The notes beneath the pieces are model-generated. The model was given only the letters and a program-made list of their open reading frames with translations, was not told the origin of the DNA and ran no database searches. A DNA stretch of 64,000 bases from positions 50,840 to 114,839 of the forward strand of contig NZ_JACHCI010000020.1 of the NCBI RefSeq assembly GCF_014200675.1. Direction: 5' to 3'. Source of the stretch: Janthinobacterium saanense. GTDB lineage: Bacteria; Pseudomonadota; Gammaproteobacteria; Burkholderiales; Burkholderiaceae_D. Position numbers and translations under genes: made by a program. This document shows positions 59,844 to 64,000 of the stretch, in pieces. How positions within the stretch are numbered: the stretch's first letter is position 1; every line of letters starts with the position of its first letter.

Positions 59844-62800
59844 ATGAACAAGAACCTGTACCGCATCATCTTCAATAAACGCCGTGGTCAACTGATGGTG
59901 GTGGCCGAGCATGCCAGTTCGCAAGGCAAGGCAGCCAGGGGAGAAGGTGCAGCACAGGGGGCAGAGGCAGGCAGTGCGGCTGATAGTGTACATGCCCGGC
60001 TGAGGCCGCTGGCGCTGGCCGTGTTTGGTGCGCTTGGCATGGTGATGTTTGTTACTACACCGGTCATGGGGCAGATTATTGCCGATCCGAATGCACCGGG
60101 CGGGCAGCGTCCGACAGTGTTGCAAAGCGCCAATGGCGTCACGCAAGTCAATATCCAGACGCCTAGTTCGGCTGGCGTATCGCGCAATACCTATAGCCAG
60201 TTCGATGTGCAGGCCAATGGCGTGATTCTGAACAATAGCCGTGGCAATGTGCAGACGCAGACGGGCGGCTGGGTGCAGGGCAATCCATGGCTGGCGGGCG
60301 GCAGCGCGCGCGTGATCCTGAACGAAGTCAATTCGTCGAACCCCAGCCAGCTGCGCGGTTACGTTGAGGTGGCGGGCCAGCGCGCCGAAGTGGTGATTGC
60401 CAATGCGGCCGGGGTGAGTGTCGACGGCGGCGGCTTTATCAATGCCAGCCGGGTGGTGCTGACGACGGGCACGCCGATCCTCAATGGCGGCAGCCTGGAC
60501 GGCTATATGGTGCAGCGCGGCCTGGTCAGCATCAATGGCCGCGGACTCGATACGTCGCTGAGCGACTATACGGCCATCCTGGCGCGCGCCGCACAAATCA
60601 ATGGCGGCATCTGGGCGCAGGAATTGAAGGTGGTGACGGGCGCCAACCAGCTCGATGCGACGCACGCGGTCAGCGCTGCGGCGGCCGGCGCCGGTCCGGC
60701 GCCTACCTACGCGCTGGACGTGGCGCAACTGGGCGGCATGTATGCAGGCAAGATTACCCTGATCGGCACGGAAGCGGGCCTGGGCGTGCGCAATGCGGGC
60801 GTGCTGGCGGCCACGGCCGGCAACCTAGTGCTGCAATCGAATGGCTGGTTAAGCAATAGCGGCAATATCCAGTCGGCCGGCACGGGCAGCCAGACCAGCA
60901 TCGCCGTCACTGGTGACCTGGGCAACAGCGGCACCGTGTATGCGGGCGGCGACAGCCGCATACAGGCGCAGGGCAATCTCAGCAATAGCGGCGTGCTGGC
61001 GGCACAGGGTGACGCCAGCGTACAGGCCTCGCGCATCGACAGCAATGCCGGAGCCGTGCTGGCGGCTGGACTTGGCCTGGACAACAGGCTGTCCGGCAAT
61101 GGCCATTTGACCGTTGCTGCCAGCGACACTATCGCCGTGCACGGTACCGTAGCGGCGAGTGGCGATAACAGCTTGTTGGCGGGCAAGCTCGATGTGACTG
61201 CGGCTCAGATATCCGGCGTCAATGTCAGCCTGGGCGCCAGTGCTGGCGACCTCGACGCCAGTCACGCGCAAGTGACGGCGCGTGAACGTTTGCAGCTCAC
61301 GGCGGCGGCTACCGTGCGCAGCGATGCGGCCCAAGTGACGGCCCAGCAACTGGCACTGACTGCCCACGACCTGTCGAACGTGGGTGGCCAGCTGACGCAG
61401 CTGGGCAACACGGATCTGGCGATCCAGTTGCCCGGTACGCTGGACAATACGCACGGCAGCATCGCCACCAACAGCCAATCCCTGCAGTTGCACGCGGCCA
61501 GCCTGACGAACCAGGATGGCCTGATCCAGCATGCGGGCACGGGTGCGCTGGACATTGCGGCGACCCAGATCGATCTGCAGCGCGGCAGTATCCTCAGCAA
61601 TGGTGCGCTGGCCTTGACGGGCGAGCAGATCGATCATCGCGACGCGCGCACGGTGGCGGGACAATTAAGCATCGATGCGGGCGCGCTGGACAACCGCGGC
61701 GGCAGCCTGGCGCAAACTGGCCAGGGCAGTACCGGCGTGCAAGTGCGTACGGCGCTGGACAACCGTGGCGGCACGCTCGAGAGCAACGGTGCGATGACGC
61801 TGGCGGCGGCAACGGTCCAGAATCAGCAGGGACGTATCGTCGCCAGCGGCGACCTGGCTTTGAGCACTGCTGCGCTGGACAATACAGGCGCCACGCTGGC
61901 GGCCGGCGGTGCGCTGCGGCTCGCTAGCGGCGATGTCGATAATACACGGGGGCAAATCCAGGCGGCGGCGGGCGATGCCAGCCTGTCGGTCGCAAAACTG
62001 AACAATACGGCCGGCAGCGTGTTCGCCGGTGCTAATCTGAACACCCAGGCCAGCGAGATCAGCAACAGCGGCACCTTGTACGCGGCTGGCAACCAGGTCC
62101 TGCAGGCAAGCGGCGCCGTCAGCAATAGCGGCGTGATCGCGGCGCAAGGCAATAACCGTATCGACGCCAGCCGTATCGATAGCGCTGCGGGCAGCTTGCT
62201 GGGCGCGGGTATCCGTGCCGATGGCAGCCTGGCCAATCATGGCCAGTTGCAATTGAGCGCTGCGCAGGGCATTGCCGCGCATGGCCAGAATCTGGCTGCC
62301 GGTACTGCCACGCTGAATGCTGCTGCCATCGACCTGAGCGGCAGCCAGAGCAGCGGCGGCAACATCATCCTCAATACCAGCGCGGGCGCCATCGTGACCG
62401 ATGGCGCGCTGCTGACGACGACGGGATTGCTGTCGGCCACGGCGGCGGGCGGCACGCAGGCGCTGTCAAACGTGCACGGCACCCTCAGCGCCGGTCAGCT
62501 CGACGTGCAGAGCGCTTCGCTCGACAACCGCAGCGGCAGCATCATCCAGACGGGGAGTGGCGATACCGTGCTGCAAGGCAGTACATTGGACAATACCGGC
62601 GGGCGTATCGCCGTCAATAGCGCCAATCTGGCGCTCCATGCCGATAGCCTGATTAACCGCGGCGGCAGTATCGCGCATGCGGGAACCGGTAGTTTGCATA
62701 TTGCAGCGACAAGCGTTGATGACGTGGCAGGCAAGGTAACAGGCAATGGCCTGGTCGCTATCGAGGCCGGAACGCTTGACCATCGGCAGGCGGTGACGTC

Positions 62801-64000
62801 TGGCCAGCAGGTACAGGTAAGCGCCGATAGCCTGGACAATACGGATGGTGTCTTGCAGCAGACCGGTGGCGGACAGATGCGTGTAGATGTCGCGCAAAGC
62901 TTGAATAATACAAGCGGAACGATTGCCGGCAATGGGGCGGTGCAAGTACAGGCAAGTGTGCTGGACAATAGCAAGGGACGCATTACGTCGGCCGCGACTG
63001 CCGATATCGTCAGCCAGGGCGCACTGAATAATACCGATGGCGTGATTGCTGCCACGCAGGATCTGCATGTGGGCAGCGCCGCGCTCGATAACACGCGCGG
63101 CGTTTTGCAAGCGGGAACGGGGGCACTCAGCCTGGATGCGGCCAGCCTGCTGAACCAGCAGGGCACGCTCAGCGCCGGCACAAATTTGACGGCCAAGATT
63201 AGCGGCGACCTGAACAATACAGGCACGATTGTTTCCGGCAAGAACACCAGCATTACTGCCGGCAAAGTCACCAGCAGCGGCTTGCTGGGCGCGGGCGTCA
63301 AGGCCGACGGCAGCCTGGGCACGGCAGGCGACCTGACCATCAACGCCGATGGCGTGCTGCAAGCGAGCGGCCAGAATCTGGCGGCGGGCAGCGTGGTCTT
63401 GACGGGCGCATCGGTCGACCTGTCGGGTAGCCAGACGGGAGGCAGTAATATTGCCATTACGGCGAACAACGGCGATGTGATCACGAACAAGGCGGTCATT
63501 TCAGCCAGTAACTTGCTGGCGATTACCGCCAATGCGAATAATGCCCAATCGCTGGTCAATACCCAGGGCCAATTGACGGCAGGGCAATTGCAGCTGAATG
63601 TAGCGAATCTGAACAATGCCAGTGGCGAAATCGTGCAAACGGGTACTGGCGATACGGTGATCAGCACCGGCAATCTCGATAACACGGCTGGCCGCATCGC
63701 CGTCAACAGCGCTAACCTGGCCTTGAACGCCACCGTCTTGACCAATCTTAATGGCAAGCTGGAGCATGCGGGTGCTGGCGTGCTGGCGATTAACGCCGGG
63801 CAATTCAACAATCAATACGGCAAGATGACGGGCAATGGTCAGGTCGATATCACAGCCACCAGCTTCGACCATCGCAATGCAGTTACTGTCGCCAACCAGC
63901 TGACCATCCACGCCGGCAGCCTGGATAACCGCGCCGGCAGCCTGGCGCAAACGGGCGCCGGCTTGATGACGGTCAGTGCCACGGATCAACTGGACAATAC
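59844..64000 (+). CDS. Filamentous hemagglutinin-like TpsA exoprotein, 5' part
   Basis: The frame is open from ATG 59844 (AGGA five nt upstream) through the window end, so at least 1385 residues are present and the C-terminus is missing. It starts with an extended signal peptide region (MNKNLYRIIFNKRRGQLMVV, then a second hydrophobic core LALAVFGALGMVMFVTTPV). The TPS domain follows (about residues 75-330: NNSRGNVQTQTGGWVQGNPW, VILNEVNSSNPSQLRGYVEV, GVSVDGGGFINASRVVLTTG). Beyond it come beta-helix FHA repeats of the type LDNTGGxIxxxG, organised in a 360-380-residue super-repeat. In the TPS domain the usual NPNGI is replaced by NAAGV (residues 187-191). It likely serves adhesion or contact-dependent inhibition; the C-terminal end would decide. 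Confidence 0.93.
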   Translation, partial: MNKNLYRIIFNKRRGQLMVVAEHASSQGKAARGEGAAQGAEAGSAADSVHARLRPLALAVFGALGMVMFVTTPVMGQIIADPNAPGGQRPTVLQSANGVTQVNIQTPSSAGVSRNTYSQFDVQANGVILNNSRGNVQTQTGGWVQGNPWLAGGSARVILNEVNSSNPSQLRGYVEVAGQRAEVVIANAAGVSVDGGGFINASRVVLTTGTPILNGGSLDGYMVQRGLVSINGRGLDTSLSDYTAILARAAQINGGIWAQELKVVTGANQLDATHAVSAAAAGAGPAPTYALDVAQLGGMYAGKITLIGTEAGLGVRNAGVLAATAGNLVLQSNGWLSNSGNIQSAGTGSQTSIAVTGDLGNSGTVYAGGDSRIQAQGNLSNSGVLAAQGDASVQASRIDSNAGAVLAAGLGLDNRLSGNGHLTVAASDTIAVHGTVAASGDNSLLAGKLDVTAAQISGVNVSLGASAGDLDASHAQVTARERLQLTAAATVRSDAAQVTAQQLALTAHDLSNVGGQLTQLGNTDLAIQLPGTLDNTHGSIATNSQSLQLHAASLTNQDGLIQHAGTGALDIAATQIDLQRGSILSNGALALTGEQIDHRDARTVAGQLSIDAGALDNRGGSLAQTGQGSTGVQVRTALDNRGGTLESNGAMTLAAATVQNQQGRIVASGDLALSTAALDNTGATLAAGGALRLASGDVDNTRGQIQAAAGDASLSVAKLNNTAGSVFAGANLNTQASEISNSGTLYAAGNQVLQASGAVSNSGVIAAQGNNRIDASRIDSAAGSLLGAGIRADGSLANHGQLQLSAAQGIAAHGQNLAAGTATLNAAAIDLSGSQSSGGNIILNTSAGAIVTDGALLTTTGLLSATAAGGTQALSNVHGTLSAGQLDVQSASLDNRSGSIIQTGSGDTVLQGSTLDNTGGRIAVNSANLALHADSLINRGGSIAHAGTGSLHIAATSVDDVAGKVTGNGLVAIEAGTLDHRQAVTSGQQVQVSADSLDNTDGVLQQTGGGQMRVDVAQSLNNTSGTIAGNGAVQVQASVLDNSKGRITSAATADIVSQGALNNTDGVIAATQDLHVGSAALDNTRGVLQAGTGALSLDAASLLNQQGTLSAGTNLTAKISGDLNNTGTIVSGKNTSITAGKVTSSGLLGAGVKADGSLGTAGDLTINADGVLQASGQNLAAGSVVLTGASVDLSGSQTGGSNIAITANNGDVITNKAVISASNLLAITANANNAQSLVNTQGQLTAGQLQLNVANLNNASGEIVQTGTGDTVISTGNLDNTAGRIAVNSANLALNATVLTNLNGKLEHAGAGVLAINAGQFNNQYGKMTGNGQVDITATSFDHRNAVTVANQLTIHAGSLDNRAGSLAQTGAGLMTVSATDQLDN
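61056..64000 (+). repeat. Super-repeats within the tpsA gene (about 1.1 kb units)
   Basis: Three successive diverged copies start near 61056, 62196 and 63282 (residues 405, 785 and 1147), giving periods of 1140 and 1086 bp. Copies 2 and 3 align along most of their length: LLGAGIRADGSL with LLGAGVKADGSL, GQNLAAGTATL with GQNLAAGSVVL, GGRIAVNSANLALHA with AGRIAVNSANLALNA, and LDHRQAVT with FDHRNAVT. Copy 1 is more distant. Copy 3 runs off the window. Confidence 0.75.

Noticed and set aside
62495..63811. 438-residue open frame on the minus strand
   Set aside because: It is antisense to the TpsA repeat region. The repetitive, GC-biased FHA sequence leaves the opposite frame open; there is no ribosome-binding site, and the composition (Ala/Pro/Ser/Leu-rich) is typical of a shadow frame.

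Overview
The window reads as a chromosomal segment of a Betaproteobacterium, most likely family Oxalobacteraceae (Janthinobacterium/Massilia-like). This rests on the GC-rich coding style, a Burkholderiales-type H-NS protein, the smc-zipA-ligA and glnD/map...rpsB-tsf-pyrH-frr-uppS-cdsA-ispC-rseP-bamA-skp-lpxD-fabZ-lpxA-lpxB-rnhB gene orders, and the ratA/ratB-guaB-guaA block. The taxonomic call is inference from gene content; no search was run. I see no rRNA, tRNA, insertion sequence or CRISPR array.

Layout. 0-1 kb: 5' part of gcvT on the minus strand, behind a tandem glycine riboswitch and a near-consensus sigma70 promoter. 1-3 kb: a stand-alone ClpP-fold protein, a small disordered protein and a PAP2-like membrane protein. 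3-11.6 kb: smc-zipA-ligA, then galU-def. 12-16.7 kb: a four-gene periplasmic dehydrogenase operon (gluconate 2-dehydrogenase type small subunit, FAD subunit, triheme cytochrome c) ending with a solute-binding protein that has no transporter partners. 16.7-21.9 kb (minus): ycgR-type PilZ protein, a pseudouridine synthase, glnD and map. 22.5-25.5 kb: a TonB-dependent receptor lying between map and rpsB. 25.5-41.3 kb: the translation and envelope super-cluster rpsB to rnhB plus a TrmH-family methyltransferase, covering ribosome protein S2, EF-Ts, UMP kinase, ribosome recycling, undecaprenyl and phospholipid precursors, MEP-pathway isoprenoids, sigma-E proteolysis, outer-membrane protein assembly and lipid A. 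41.5-45.1 kb: a Tle3-like type VI lipase effector and a Tla3-like partner. 45-50.4 kb: a class V aminotransferase, the divergent ppsR/ppsA pair and a Dps protein. 50.6-57.8 kb: nfeD, a paraslipin, an H-NS gene, divergent smpB and ratA-ratB, then guaB-guaA. 58 kb to the end: a two-partner secretion pair, TpsB transporter and a very large TpsA hemagglutinin-like exoprotein that runs out of the window.

Most of the window is conserved housekeeping sequence. The accessory insertions are the dehydrogenase operon, the TonB receptor, the Tle3/Tla3 pair and the two-partner secretion locus. The most notable non-coding signal is a 118-bp element closed by a 15-bp inverted repeat with one mismatch, directly in front of the frr ribosome-binding site. 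The most notable protein-level oddity is a LigA of 783 residues that appears to carry a second, degenerate helix-hairpin-helix domain.
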